A stretch of 58,066 nucleotides of DNA, from contig JAAUOQ010000001.1 in assembly GCA_012034795.1 (NCBI GenBank), forward strand, positions 1 to 58,066. Reading direction: 5' to 3'. Shown one piece after another: positions 26,609-34,759 of this stretch (its first letter is position 1; the number at the start of each line of letters is the position of its first letter). The notes below the pieces were generated by a model. The model saw nothing but the letters and a program-made list of their open reading frames with translations. It made no database searches and was not told the DNA's origin. This DNA is from Leptolyngbyaceae cyanobacterium CRU_2_3 (lineage in GTDB: Bacteria > Cyanobacteriota > Cyanobacteriia > Elainellales > Elainellaceae). The translations under genes were made by a program, and so were the position numbers.

Positions 26609-26637
26609 CTGGGGGTGGGCAAGTAACGCACCCCCAG
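26609..26637. repeat. G/C-rich hairpin C
   Basis: CTGGGGGTG (26609-26617) pairs perfectly with CACCCCCAG (26629-26637); the loop holds GGCAAG, similar to the other two hairpins. From here to 26825 I see no gene. Confidence 0.5.
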
Positions 26638-26825
26638 GTCTTTTGCTTCTGAGATTTCGCCGAGATCCTTTACCTGCTGGACAGCCACTGCGGACTCTTG
26701 GTGCGGAGCTGTCGCTGGATAATGAACCATTCGTGATAAACCACTGCTAGGAAAAACGCCTCGTCAGCCACTTTGTCGCAAACCGCCAAATATCCAGACA
26801 TGAATGGATCGTCGTGACAAGACTC

Positions 26826-28040
26826 TCATTGCACCAGCGCCAGACTCGGTTTGGCAAGAGCTGGAACAATGCGATCGCTAGCCATTCTCGCCCCAGAAAG
26901 GTTGCGGGCCACTGGCCCCACTTGCAGCCCAGCTAACCCACCCATGAGGTAGAGTTCACATCCTGGCCAACGCAGATGAGTATCCAAGACGGGTAAGCCG
27001 TTAACCATTTCATTGGGATAGGCAGCCAGAATTTCTTTGAATAGCGGCTGAGTCATGGCATCCAATTTCGTCCCAGTTGCCAGCCAAAGATGATCGCACT
27101 CCAGGCTCTCTCCATCCTGGCAGTGAATCTGCCAACGATTATTTTGCCAATGAGCTTCGGTAATCTGACAGTGCTCATGGATCGTCAACTTGCGCTGACG
27201 CTGGTGGCGGCGCAACGCCATCATCATCGCCGGGGTCATAGAGCCGCCATTGCGAGCCTGCTGAATCATCTCCCATCGCCTCTGGCAGTCCGGCTCGGCT
27301 GCAAATCCTTTCAGATATTTCGGCCCCAACCATCCTGGTTCAGCATCAAATAGCTTTTCCTGGAGATTACGGCGAACCATTAACAACACCTCAGCGCCAC
27401 GGGCAAGGGCACCAACCGCCAGATGACCACTGGTCAAGCCCCCACCAACAATCAAGATCCGCTCTCCCGCTAGCTGCAAATTGCGGAGATCTACTTGCTG
27501 GGAATGGCACAGTTGATCGCGGGGGTACGGCAACGGAATTCGAGCAACCCAATCTGGAACTTGAAGAGATCCACCACCGATCGCGAGAACAACGCGTCGG
27601 CTGAAGATGGAGTGCCCCTCTGCCAGCCACAAACGCCAGCGTGAGCGACTGCGATGGGTGATCGGTTCAATGCGCTGAACCTGTGCTGGTAAGACCCGCT
27701 CTCGAAGCTGCCACCGATCGATGAGATTCTGACAAAAATCCCCAAATAGCCGCGTTCCCGGTAAGTCGTAGGGAGGAAATAACTCCTGGGAACGAAATTC
27801 CGCAAAGGATCGGAGGGCACCAGAGTTGGGATCAGGATGATGGACAACGGGAGAACGCAAATGGGGAATTTCTAAAGCCGCAAATTGCTGATGCCATTGC
27901 CGCATCCAGGTGCCACTAGGATCTAACACCAGGAAGCTGTCTCTGAGGGTTTGGCGTTTTTGCAGCAGGTGAGCCACCAGCGTTAAGGCATGGGGGCCAG
28001 CTCCAATGATGGCAATGTCCGTGTTGTCTGGAAGTGACAT
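26826..28040 (-). CDS. FAD/NAD(P)-binding oxidoreductase, SidA/PvdA-like
   Basis: The protein begins TDIAIIGAGPHALTLVAHLL, a FAD-binding G-x-G-x2-A motif, has a second dinucleotide motif ERILIVGGGLTSGHLAVGAL near residue 215 and a terminal LYLMGGLAGLQVGPVARNLS. The overall layout (about 404 residues) resembles N-hydroxylating monooxygenases/flavin-containing oxidoreductases that act on amino acids or siderophore precursors. The start ATG 28040 (MSLPDNTD) is chosen; an ATG at 28055 is possible. It is divergent from the G3E-like gene, and the shared promoter carries a perfect Zur-like palindrome, so it is probably zinc-regulated. Substrate unknown; a metallophore role is speculation. Confidence 0.7.
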   Translation of the reverse strand: MSLPDNTDIAIIGAGPHALTLVAHLLQKRQTLRDSFLVLDPSGTWMRQWHQQFAALEIPHLRSPVVHHPDPNSGALRSFAEFRSQELFPPYDLPGTRLFGDFCQNLIDRWQLRERVLPAQVQRIEPITHRSRSRWRLWLAEGHSIFSRRVVLAIGGGSLQVPDWVARIPLPYPRDQLCHSQQVDLRNLQLAGERILIVGGGLTSGHLAVGALARGAEVLLMVRRNLQEKLFDAEPGWLGPKYLKGFAAEPDCQRRWEMIQQARNGGSMTPAMMMALRRHQRQRKLTIHEHCQITEAHWQNNRWQIHCQDGESLECDHLWLATGTKLDAMTQPLFKEILAAYPNEMVNGLPVLDTHLRWPGCELYLMGGLAGLQVGPVARNLSGARMASDRIVPALAKPSLALVQ

Positions 28041-28084
28041 TAAGGGTGAGTGCATTAGGAGGGCAAATTTATGGCAGAATATTT

Positions 28085-28099
28085 TGATAATGATTATCA
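28085..28099. promoter_or_regulatory. Zur-like box (perfect 7-1-7 palindrome)
   Basis: TGATAATGATTATCA is a perfect 7-1-7 inverted repeat between the FAD protein gene (minus) and the G3E-like gene (plus), 9 bp before the latter's ATG. It fits the cyanobacterial Zur consensus better than Fur, but binding must be tested. Confidence 0.8.
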
Positions 28100-28107
28100 T
28101 TATAATC

Positions 28108-28881
28108 ATGAGCAACAAAATTATTGCTGTGGCAGGGCCTCTAGGGGCAGGCAAAACAACCTGGATTTGTCAAAACTTCATGCTTCAAGCCCCTGAGTCT
28201 ATGTTGTATTTTTGTCCCGGTACTGACTCAGTCCCCATTGACTCAACCTACATGGCGGCTGAGTATCCTGGGGTGCAAATCCTGGCAGAGGGTCAGGACA
28301 TGGAACGACTGAAGCATGTATCAGGCTCAGAAACGGTCTATGTGGAGATCGGATTTCATCTGCAACTCTCGTCCCTGGAGGCGGTCTTAACGTCATTGCC
28401 CTGTACACGAATTGCGATTTTGCCGCCAGGAATGGAACAGACGGAATGGCACGCTTGGGCTGATACGATCGCCGTTGGAGCCGCCAGTCAAGCCATGCTG
28501 AACCCGTCTCAGCTTTGGCGATCGCCTCTGACTGGGCAAGTTCTTGACCCCGCCAGCCTGGATATGTTCTGGTATGAGCTGACAAAGGGTGCCTATGGTC
28601 AGGTGCAGCGGGCGAAGGGAATTTTTGATCTCACAGACGGACGGGCCTTTCACTTCAATTTTGTGGCGGGTCTGCTGCAAATGGAGACCACTGAACTAAA
28701 GCTTCCCCGCTGGCTGAAGGGCAGACCGGATCGCTTTAGTGGGATTGAAGTCGTAGGCGAGAACCTGGATCAGTCCGCTATTGCCCAAACTCTGAAGGAT
28801 TGCGGCCTAGAGGATCGGGCGATCGCCTACTACCAGCAACAAGTTAAAGACGTATTAGCCTCAGGAGCAGAAGCCGCATGA
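28108..28881 (+). CDS. divergent CobW/COG0523-like GTPase (no CxCC motif)
   Basis: G3E GTPases use GTP to deliver metals. The N-terminus IAVAGPLGAGKTTWICQNF is a Walker A P-loop. The usual GCICC metal motif that follows in COG0523 proteins is absent; the corresponding part reads LYFCPGTDSVPIDSTYMAAE. The later half contains DIFDLTDG-like segments (KGIFDLTDGRAFHFNFVAG) reminiscent of the CobW C-terminal domain. At 257 residues it is shorter than the canonical 330. The ATG at 28108 lies 9 bp after the Zur-like box; the longer frame from 28006 crosses the operator. It overlaps the next gene by 4 bp. Confidence 0.65.
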   Translation: MSNKIIAVAGPLGAGKTTWICQNFMLQAPESMLYFCPGTDSVPIDSTYMAAEYPGVQILAEGQDMERLKHVSGSETVYVEIGFHLQLSSLEAVLTSLPCTRIAILPPGMEQTEWHAWADTIAVGAASQAMLNPSQLWRSPLTGQVLDPASLDMFWYELTKGAYGQVQRAKGIFDLTDGRAFHFNFVAGLLQMETTELKLPRWLKGRPDRFSGIEVVGENLDQSAIAQTLKDCGLEDRAIAYYQQQVKDVLASGAEAA

Positions 28882-29690
28882 AAATCGCAGTCATCTCTTG
28901 TATTCACGGCAATTATGAAGCCTTGAATGTGGTGCTGTCCGATATTGACAATCAAAAGGCTGACAAAATCTACTGTTTAGGAGATCTAGTGGGCTATGGA
29001 CCGCATCCCAATGCCGTCGTGGAGATGATTCGCGCTCTGGATATTCCCACCTGTCAGGGGTGTTGGGATGAAGACATTGTGGAGGGGTTGAATGCCTGTG
29101 AATGCAGCTATCCCTCTTTGCTGGCGGAGAAGCGAGGCAAGTTAGCCCATGAATGGACCAACCAAACGATTCATCCAGAAGGACGGGAGTATCTGGCCCA
29201 ATTGCCCTTGAGTTTGCGCGACAATAACCTCTGCTTTGTGCATGGCAGCCCTCATAATCAGCATGAGTATTTAATGCCGGAAGTGGATGCGTTTGTGGCG
29301 ATGGAGCGGGTACTGGCGACAGGCGCTGATATTTTGTTTTGTGGTCATACCCATGTGCCCTATGTGCGATCGCTCGATGCAGGGCAACTCCAAATCCGTC
29401 TCAAATTAACAGATAAATCAGAAAAAGATATGCGTTTTTCGGCACCGCTCAAACGCATTGTTAATGCTGGCTCAGTCGGAGAACCCCGTCATGGCAGACC
29501 CAATGCCACCTACGTTATCTATGATGTTGATACCGATCAAATCACACTACGTGAAGTGGAATATGACTATCAAAAAACCTGTGCTGCTATTGTCGAAAAC
29601 GGATTGCCTCCGATCTTTGCGTGGCGGTTAGCCAGGGGACTGGAGTTTGCCGAACGAGCCGATGATCCAACCCATGTGTGTGAGCGCTGA
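28878..29690 (+). CDS. calcineurin-like metallophosphoesterase, YfcE-like, with altered metal ligands
   Basis: The five metallophosphoesterase blocks are visible: KIAVISCIHGNYEALN (usual SDIHGN has Asp, here Cys), YCLGDLVGYGPHPNAVVE, CQGCWDEDIVE (usual GNHD/GNWD has Asn, here Cys), CFVHGSPHNQ and ILFCGHTHVPYVRS. The two Cys replacements sit at metal-binding positions and may shift metal preference away from the usual Mn/Fe/Zn pair. Translation is coupled to the upstream GTPase by a 4-bp overlap, so the pair is Zur-regulated. Substrate unknown (phosphodiester or phosphomonoester). An IS4-type element inserted exactly at its 3' end without changing the last residues. Confidence 0.85.
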   Translation: MKIAVISCIHGNYEALNVVLSDIDNQKADKIYCLGDLVGYGPHPNAVVEMIRALDIPTCQGCWDEDIVEGLNACECSYPSLLAEKRGKLAHEWTNQTIHPEGREYLAQLPLSLRDNNLCFVHGSPHNQHEYLMPEVDAFVAMERVLATGADILFCGHTHVPYVRSLDAGQLQIRLKLTDKSEKDMRFSAPLKRIVNAGSVGEPRHGRPNATYVIYDVDTDQITLREVEYDYQKTCAAIVENGLPPIFAWRLARGLEFAERADDPTHVCER

Positions 29691-30828
29691 GTACAGGACA
29701 AAAGCTTGCAAAAGTTGGAGAGGAAAGGGTTTCATGAGAATTACAACATTCTAGAGATGAAACCCTATGAATCAGGTTACTTTACTTCGAGAAACCTTGC
29801 GTCCCCACCTGGGATGGCATGGGGCAAGATTGAACTTCTTAGCCACCTTTCTCATCGCCTTAGTACGGGTCAAAACGGTTAACTTCAGCGAATTAGCGAG
29901 TGGCTTTAGTGGCAGCGCTCACCCCGATTCTCATTTCAAACGCTTGCAACGGTTTTTCCGTCACTATGCGTTTGATGTGGCTGAACTTGTCCAAGCGGGG
30001 ATGACGCTGATGAGGATTCCTGAGCCGTGGGTGCTCTCTATCGACCGCACCGAGTGGCAGTTCGGCGATTGCATCTTCAATATTTTGATGTTGGGGGTGG
30101 TGCATCAGGGGGTGGCGTTCCCCTTGGTTTGGTGTTTGCTCGACAAGCGGGGCAATTCTAACACCCACGAACGCATTGACCTGTTCAATCAGTTTCTGGC
30201 GCGCTTTGAAGGGCACCAGATTGCCTGCCTGACGGCTGACCGCGAGTTCCTCGGTCAAGGGTGGTTTGAGTATTTGCTCACCGAACCGCTGACGCCGTTT
30301 CGGATTCGCATTCGCCAAAATCACACCCTCAGCGATGGGCATCAACGTCTCAGCGTCAGAACCTTGTTTCAAGATTTACAGGTGGGGCAGCACAAAGTTC
30401 TGCGGCATCAACGATCCCTCTGGGGGCAATGGGTTTACATTGCTGCCTTGCGCCTAGACGATGGGGAGTTGCTCGTGGTTGCCACCCAGAGCGCCCCCAA
30501 ATCCGCGATCGCCGATTACGCCAAACGTTGGGGGATTGAAACCCTGTTTGGCATCTTTAAGACCCGCGGATTTTGCTTGGAATCCACTCATCTGACTGAC
30601 CCAGAACGATTAAGCAAGCTTTTAGCCCTGTTGTCGTTAGCCTTGTGTTGGGTGTTCTTGACGGGGGAGTGGTTGCATCGTCTCAAACCGCTCACGCTCA
30701 AGAAACATGGGCGCAGAGCCAAGAGCCTTTTTCGCTATGGCTTTGACTATTTACGCAATATTGTCCTTAACTTGGAACGAAAAATGGATGAGTTTCTCAA
30801 TGTCCTACAGTTTTTGTCCTGTACTTAG
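29687..30828 (+). mobile_element. IS4-family insertion sequence, complete, with 9-bp target duplication
   Basis: Terminal inverted repeats CTGAGTACAGGACAAAA (29687-29703) and its complement at 30812-30828 match in 16 of 17 positions. The flanks carry the direct repeat GTGTGAGCG (29678-29686 and 30829-30837), a 9-bp target duplication. Length 1142 bp. The transposase stop codon lies inside the right repeat. Insertion lies at the junction of two genes of the operon. Confidence 0.9.
29767..30828 (+). CDS. IS4-family DDE transposase
   Basis: 353 residues. The N-terminal DNA-binding region (LNFLATFLIALVRVKTVNFS) precedes the DDE catalytic core: VLSIDRTEWQFG (first Asp), LTADREFLGQGWF (second Asp), and the Y-(2)-R-(3)-E-(6)-K type motif YAKRWGIETLFGIFKTRGF with the catalytic Glu. 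This Y2-R-E-K pattern is the hallmark of IS4. It is intact and starts at ATG 29767 about 80 bp inside the left end. Confidence 0.9.
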   Translation: MNQVTLLRETLRPHLGWHGARLNFLATFLIALVRVKTVNFSELASGFSGSAHPDSHFKRLQRFFRHYAFDVAELVQAGMTLMRIPEPWVLSIDRTEWQFGDCIFNILMLGVVHQGVAFPLVWCLLDKRGNSNTHERIDLFNQFLARFEGHQIACLTADREFLGQGWFEYLLTEPLTPFRIRIRQNHTLSDGHQRLSVRTLFQDLQVGQHKVLRHQRSLWGQWVYIAALRLDDGELLVVATQSAPKSAIADYAKRWGIETLFGIFKTRGFCLESTHLTDPERLSKLLALLSLALCWVFLTGEWLHRLKPLTLKKHGRRAKSLFRYGFDYLRNIVLNLERKMDEFLNVLQFLSCT

Positions 30829-30842
30829 GTGTGAGCGATAAG

Positions 30843-31544
30843 ATGGCCAATCACCCTTTTGACTTTGATTCCTCTTCTGCTCTACCTGCTACCGAGTATG
30901 ACGTAGCGGTTCGTCAGAGCATTCCAGGATACGATGCTCTGCTGAGTATGCTGGCGGCTTTATTCCAAATCTACCTAACCAATGGTGCTCATATTTTGAT
31001 CGTGGCGGCAGGAGGCGGCAACGAGATTATTACTCTGGGGCAAACGAATGCAACCTGGCAATTTACTGGCGTAGATCCTTCTGAACAGATGCTGGCGTTG
31101 GCTCAATCAAAAGTTGAATCCGTTGGACTGGGCGATCGCGTCACGTTACATCGTGGCATCGCACAGGATCTGCCAATACAGCCATTCAATGCTGCAACAA
31201 GTCTACTGGTGATGCATTTTCTACCAGATGACGGTACTAAATCGGATTATTTGCAGGCGATCTCATCTCGTCTTCAACCCGGAAGTCCATTTGTGTTAGC
31301 GGATTTGCAGGGAGATAAACAATCAGAGACATTTGAACGATTAGCGAATGGATGGCAAACACGAGCGCGATTGGCAGGAATGGAACCAGAGCGGGTTGCT
31401 GAATTGGGCAATAGAACCCGGCAACATCTCCCCTGTGTTCCAGAAGCACGAACGCTAGAGCTGTTGGAACAGGCTGGCTTTAGAGAAACAACCCGGTTTT
31501 ATACTGGCTTTGTTTTCACGGGCTGGTTGGCGTTTCGAGAGTAG
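30843..31544 (+). CDS. class I SAM-dependent methyltransferase
   Basis: The methyltransferase fold is visible: motif I HILIVAAGGGNEIITLGQ (residues about 52-69), the acidic end of beta2 in FTGVDPSEQMLALAQ, and LPIQPFNAATSLLVMHFLPD. Substrate unknown. Before the IS insertion its ATG would have stood 4 bp after the metallophosphoesterase stop, so it was originally translationally linked to the zinc-controlled pair. The GTG at 30831 lies in the IS target duplication; ATG 30843 (MANHPFDF) is preferred. Confidence 0.8.
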   Translation: MANHPFDFDSSSALPATEYDVAVRQSIPGYDALLSMLAALFQIYLTNGAHILIVAAGGGNEIITLGQTNATWQFTGVDPSEQMLALAQSKVESVGLGDRVTLHRGIAQDLPIQPFNAATSLLVMHFLPDDGTKSDYLQAISSRLQPGSPFVLADLQGDKQSETFERLANGWQTRARLAGMEPERVAELGNRTRQHLPCVPEARTLELLEQAGFRETTRFYTGFVFTGWLAFRE

Positions 31545-31577
31545 TTACAAGTTACTCAAGATTTTGGTGTTGAAACA

Positions 31578-32312
31578 ATGACTCATTGGGCAATTTTGAG
31601 CGGAATCGAAGGCAATTTAGCAGCGTATGAAGCAGTGCTGGCAGATATCAAACGGCAACGGCAACCTGTCGAAGAACTGTATATTTTGGGTGATGCGATT
31701 GCTGCAACCTCTGAAAGTGCAAAAGTAATTCAGCGGATCAGATCGCCTCGATCGAATGAACCTGAACCTCAAGTTTGTCAAGGTTGGTGGGAAGAGCAGT
31801 TGCTGATTTTGCATGGATTAGGTCGGACGGGGGAACCTACCGAACTGATTGAGCGCTATGGCATAGCAATGGTGAAAACGCTGTGGGATGCGATCCCGCA
31901 AGACATGGTGGAGTGGGTGCGATCGCTCGACTTTGGTTTCTTTGAACTGGATTGCCTATTAATTCATGGCAGCAGCGTCAGCATCAGCGATGAATTGACA
32001 CCCGATACACCCCCAATGCAAATGCTGGATCGCGTGATGCGGATGGATGCTAACAATCTTTTTTGTGGTCGCTCTGGATTGACGTTTCAATATAAAATTC
32101 AGCACGGCAGCGTAACATCCAGCATTACAACCTTAGACCAGGCAACCTCACCTCAAGCCACGCTCGTTAAACCTCGACAAGTGATCGGTGTAGGAAATAT
32201 CGGACGAATTCCCGGACAAGCAACGTATACGCTCTACAATCCCAACACCAACCGGGTTGAATTTAGAACAGTACGCTATGGTTCAGGAAAAGGGTTTCAG
32301 GTGACCCAGTGA
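31578..32312 (+). CDS. degenerate metallophosphoesterase-like protein
   Basis: This 244-residue protein aligns by eye with the metallophosphoesterase at 28878, but most metal ligands are lost. WAILSGIEGNLAAYEAVLAD replaces SDIHGN (Gly, Glu), LYILGDAIAATSES keeps GD, CQGWWEEQLL replaces GNHD, LLIHGSS keeps the His, and CGRSGLTFQYK replaces GHTH. It is probably an enzymatically inactive paralogue, perhaps a regulatory partner of the first copy. It lies 33 bp after the methyltransferase gene, same strand. Confidence 0.7.
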   Translation: MTHWAILSGIEGNLAAYEAVLADIKRQRQPVEELYILGDAIAATSESAKVIQRIRSPRSNEPEPQVCQGWWEEQLLILHGLGRTGEPTELIERYGIAMVKTLWDAIPQDMVEWVRSLDFGFFELDCLLIHGSSVSISDELTPDTPPMQMLDRVMRMDANNLFCGRSGLTFQYKIQHGSVTSSITTLDQATSPQATLVKPRQVIGVGNIGRIPGQATYTLYNPNTNRVEFRTVRYGSGKGFQVTQ

Positions 32313-32321
32313 TGATACACA

Positions 32322-32720
32322 CTATCTCCAAACAATGCTGTTTATGACATCAAAATGAAAGTCATACGTCCAGATGGCGACTCTCAAACGCTGAGAAATT
32401 GCGGCTGTGGTAGCATCAAACAGCGTAATTGCTTGATCTGGGTAGCGTTGAATAATTTGAGTAGCCGTCCGATAATCTTCAAGAGTAGGTTGCAGTCGTT
32501 CTGTCCCAATCGAAATTTCCTGAATGTAGCGAAACCCTATCTGAATTCCTAGCCGTTTGAGAATGAGGCTGTGGGTCTCCAAGAAAACCGGATAGGGGAG
32601 CAATACTGTGAGATTTTGCTGTGTCAGACGCTCAACTTCTGCAAGAGCTTGTGAGTGATAGCTATCGCTTGGATCATAGGCAGCATAGAGTGGCCCGGTA
32701 TCAGCGATCACGCTTCTCAT
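32322..32720 (-). CDS. PIN-domain ribonuclease toxin (VapC-like)
   Basis: PIN nucleases have four acidic residues. Here RSVIADTGPLYAAYDPSDSY carries the first Asp and Asp-Tyr pair, VFLETHSLILKRLG the Glu, and ITLFDATTAAISQRLRV the later Asp. 132 residues, normal. It overlaps the antitoxin gene upstream by 4 bp. It probably cleaves tRNA or rRNA when the antitoxin is lost. Convergent with the metallophosphoesterase-like gene. Confidence 0.88.
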   Translation of the reverse strand: MRSVIADTGPLYAAYDPSDSYHSQALAEVERLTQQNLTVLLPYPVFLETHSLILKRLGIQIGFRYIQEISIGTERLQPTLEDYRTATQIIQRYPDQAITLFDATTAAISQRLRVAIWTYDFHFDVINSIVWR

Positions 32721-32968
32721 ACTGAGGGGTTTTGCTCAAAGTTAGAAAGAACTTGATCGTGATTAATTGAGGTATCACTGTAGCCGCTGCCCTGAGTGGC
32801 AGGGGTAATACGCAGGCGTTTCTGAGAGCCAAGATATCCTCGTTCAGCGAGAAAGGTTTGCAAGGCGGTTTGCAGAACGTTAGGAATGTCGGTTGGAGTC
32901 GGCTGATCTTGGATATAATCAGCGATCGCTTGGGCAATGTCATCAGGAAGTTCAGTATTTAGGTTCAT
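32717..32968 (-). CDS. antitoxin of the PIN-domain toxin
   Basis: From ATG 32968 (MNLNTELPDD) the 83-residue protein contains an N-terminal helical region IAQAIADYIQDQPT, LQTALQTFLAERGYLGSQKR and a disordered acidic tail, as in small antitoxins preceding PIN toxins. It overlaps the toxin by 4 bp. An in-frame start 24 bp upstream exists but is less likely. Confidence 0.75.
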   Translation of the reverse strand: MNLNTELPDDIAQAIADYIQDQPTPTDIPNVLQTALQTFLAERGYLGSQKRLRITPATQGSGYSDTSINHDQVLSNFEQNPSV

Positions 32969-33122
32969 GGTCAGCCTATCGAACAGTCTCATCCTAATTG
33001 TAAGACTGAAGTCGCAGTTGCACCTTCAATACTTACTGCATCAAGGCACGCGTCGTAGCCAAGTATGTGAGGCAGTGGGCTGTGTACCTACGAGATGCTG
33101 ACGAGTTGGATAGACTTGTATC

Positions 33123-33768
33123 TCAAGGGCGGACTGAGCGAATTGGTGCGTCCAAGTGGTTTTGCGTGCTAATTCCGTTAGCATGGCGCTTGCTGAGTTG
33201 TAATGTCTGCCAAACCAGCACACTATGAATCCCGATCAGGGCGATCGCCCAAGTGGCATTTCCTTGAAAAATTCCCCACAGAATGGGCGGTGTGAAACTA
33301 TCGCATCCCCCCAAGACTATACATGCCAGCCAAATCACCAGCTCATAAACTCCAAAACCTGCCACTAGCGAAGTTGCTAGCCAGACACCGTAGCCAGTCA
33401 AACCCTGTTGACTGAGCTTGGGTTTTACCGATGCCAGCAGCATGACTAGAATCGCTCCCAATGCCAACACTGGACCCCAAGCAAAGGTCGTGAGTGTCCA
33501 GGGATAGTGGCGAATGGTAAATCCCAGACCCTGGTTCACCAGCCACATACTGAGAACTGTGATTAGTGCCGTCGACGGGGAGGGTAGCTCCAGCGATCGC
33601 ACCGAACCCAACCAAGGGAACCGTGCAGGTATACACCACATTACTCATCGTTCCCAGGCTTAAAAGCAGGAAAAACCATAGGCGGCTGGTCGCGATCGTT
33701 TCCCATCCCTGGTGCCAATCCAGGACGGTTAATGGTTTGACCACGATTTTCGATTCAACATAACTCAT
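33123..33768 (-). CDS. polytopic membrane protein (frameshifted)
   Basis: The joined product is about 214 residues with five or six transmembrane segments: LWFFLLLSLGTMSNVVYTCT, VPLVGFGAIAGATLP, LITVLSMWLVNQGLGF, WGPVLALGAILVMLL, GYGVWLATSLVAGFGVYELV and ATWAIALIGIHSVLV. One extra base in the four-G run 33577-33580 splits it. It lies 72 bp downstream of the 2Fe-2S protein gene and belongs to the TonB-receptor operon. Family not recognised; possibly an accessory inner-membrane transporter. Confidence 0.65.
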
Positions 33769-33840
33769 AGTCGGCTCTCCTTTGCATAAAATTTGGGTGA
33801 ATCTGGTTTAGAACAAGCAGGCTAGTGAGGGCAAACGCCA

Positions 33841-34749
33841 TCAGCGAGAAACTGAATGGACTGGCTGAGCTTGCGTGGCTGCAACGGGTGGGTAACGATG
33901 ATCGGCAATCGGGTTTCCCTGCACGACATGTTCTTGCACAATGCGCTGGGCGATCGTCGGAGTGACGCGGGTGTACCAAGTCCGGTCACCGGAGTAAAAC
34001 ACTACAGGGCCAGACTTACACACCTCTAGACATCCGGAGGTCATTACATAAACATCAAGTCCTGCTGCTTTGACCGCAGTTTGCAGTGACTCAATGATGG
34101 GTTCCCATTCCTGGGAGGGGTAGCACCGACTAGAGCGACAGACCGATAGATAAGGTCGCTTGAGTGGGTTTTGCTCAAAGGGAATGGGGCGCGTGCCTAG
34201 AACATAGGTCTCGCGTAATTCTTGATAAAGGCTGAGTTTCTCAAGCTGCGGTTTGCCCTCCGGTAATAGGTTTTCTTCCTCGTCCACAAAGGGGTTCGGC
34301 AAAAATAAATTCATCATTTTTTCATCTGCCCCATTCCAGAATTGAATGCCCCAACTGCGAGCTTCTCCCCGTTCATTTAACCGCCGATATAGGGATGCCC
34401 GATGAATTAACCGTTGCTGCCGCAGTTCCGGCGGCGTTTTCTCCAGAGGCCCGCCCAGATGGTCTTCCAGGCAGAGATGTAGGTGCCATGCCTCGGTCAC
34501 GACGGTGAGATAGCCATCGTAGAGGATGCAGATTTTGGGCGCTTGGGTAAATTCCAACTCCAGCACGCTCCCTTCCACCACATGACCAATTTGGGTTTCC
34601 TGCCAGCGCTCCTGAAACAGGGTGTAAAGGAGGGGGCCAGTGACATCAATCGTGCAGGGAAAGTCTTCGTACTCAATTTGTCCACCCGTTGGCAGCGCTT
34701 CTGTAATAGTGCGATTGAGTGGTGTAACTTGGCGTAAGAATTCATCCAT
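33841..34749 (-). CDS. protein with C-terminal (2Fe-2S) thioredoxin-like ferredoxin domain
   Basis: Start ATG 34749 (MDEFLRQVTP) follows TTAGGAGATTAATT, a strong ribosome binding site, 10 bp after the receptor gene. The C-terminal 100 residues contain SVCRSSRCYPSQEWEPIIES and VMTSGCLEVCKSGPVVFYSG: the C-x4-C ... C-x3-C cysteines of thioredoxin-fold 2Fe-2S ferredoxins. The first 180 residues (DVTGPLLYTLFQERWQET, CILYDGYLTVVTEAWHLHLC) form an unknown domain resembling metal- or heme-handling proteins. As a second gene of a receptor operon it may reduce or release the imported substrate. Confidence 0.75.
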   Translation of the reverse strand: MDEFLRQVTPLNRTITEALPTGGQIEYEDFPCTIDVTGPLLYTLFQERWQETQIGHVVEGSVLELEFTQAPKICILYDGYLTVVTEAWHLHLCLEDHLGGPLEKTPPELRQQRLIHRASLYRRLNERGEARSWGIQFWNGADEKMMNLFLPNPFVDEEENLLPEGKPQLEKLSLYQELRETYVLGTRPIPFEQNPLKRPYLSVCRSSRCYPSQEWEPIIESLQTAVKAAGLDVYVMTSGCLEVCKSGPVVFYSGDRTWYTRVTPTIAQRIVQEHVVQGNPIADHRYPPVAATQAQPVHSVSR

Positions 34750-34759
34750 AATTAATCTC

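Larger units (their letters stand above)
13811..26825. mobile_element. putative integrative element at tRNA-Pro (right boundary inferred)
   Basis: The left side is defined by tRNA-Pro and a tyrosine integrase reading away from it. Content typical of mobile replicons follows: small Xis-like gene, primase-polymerase/DUF3987 gene, DUF5895, divergent HTH and S24 repressors, a toxin-antitoxin pair, DUF932, SWIM and SLOG genes, and G/C-rich hairpins. At about 26.8 kb the gene content changes to metal homeostasis. I could not find a second copy of the tRNA 3' end, so the right end is a guess; the element could extend beyond the window and include the metal island. No structural phage or conjugation genes are recognised. 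Confidence 0.55.
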
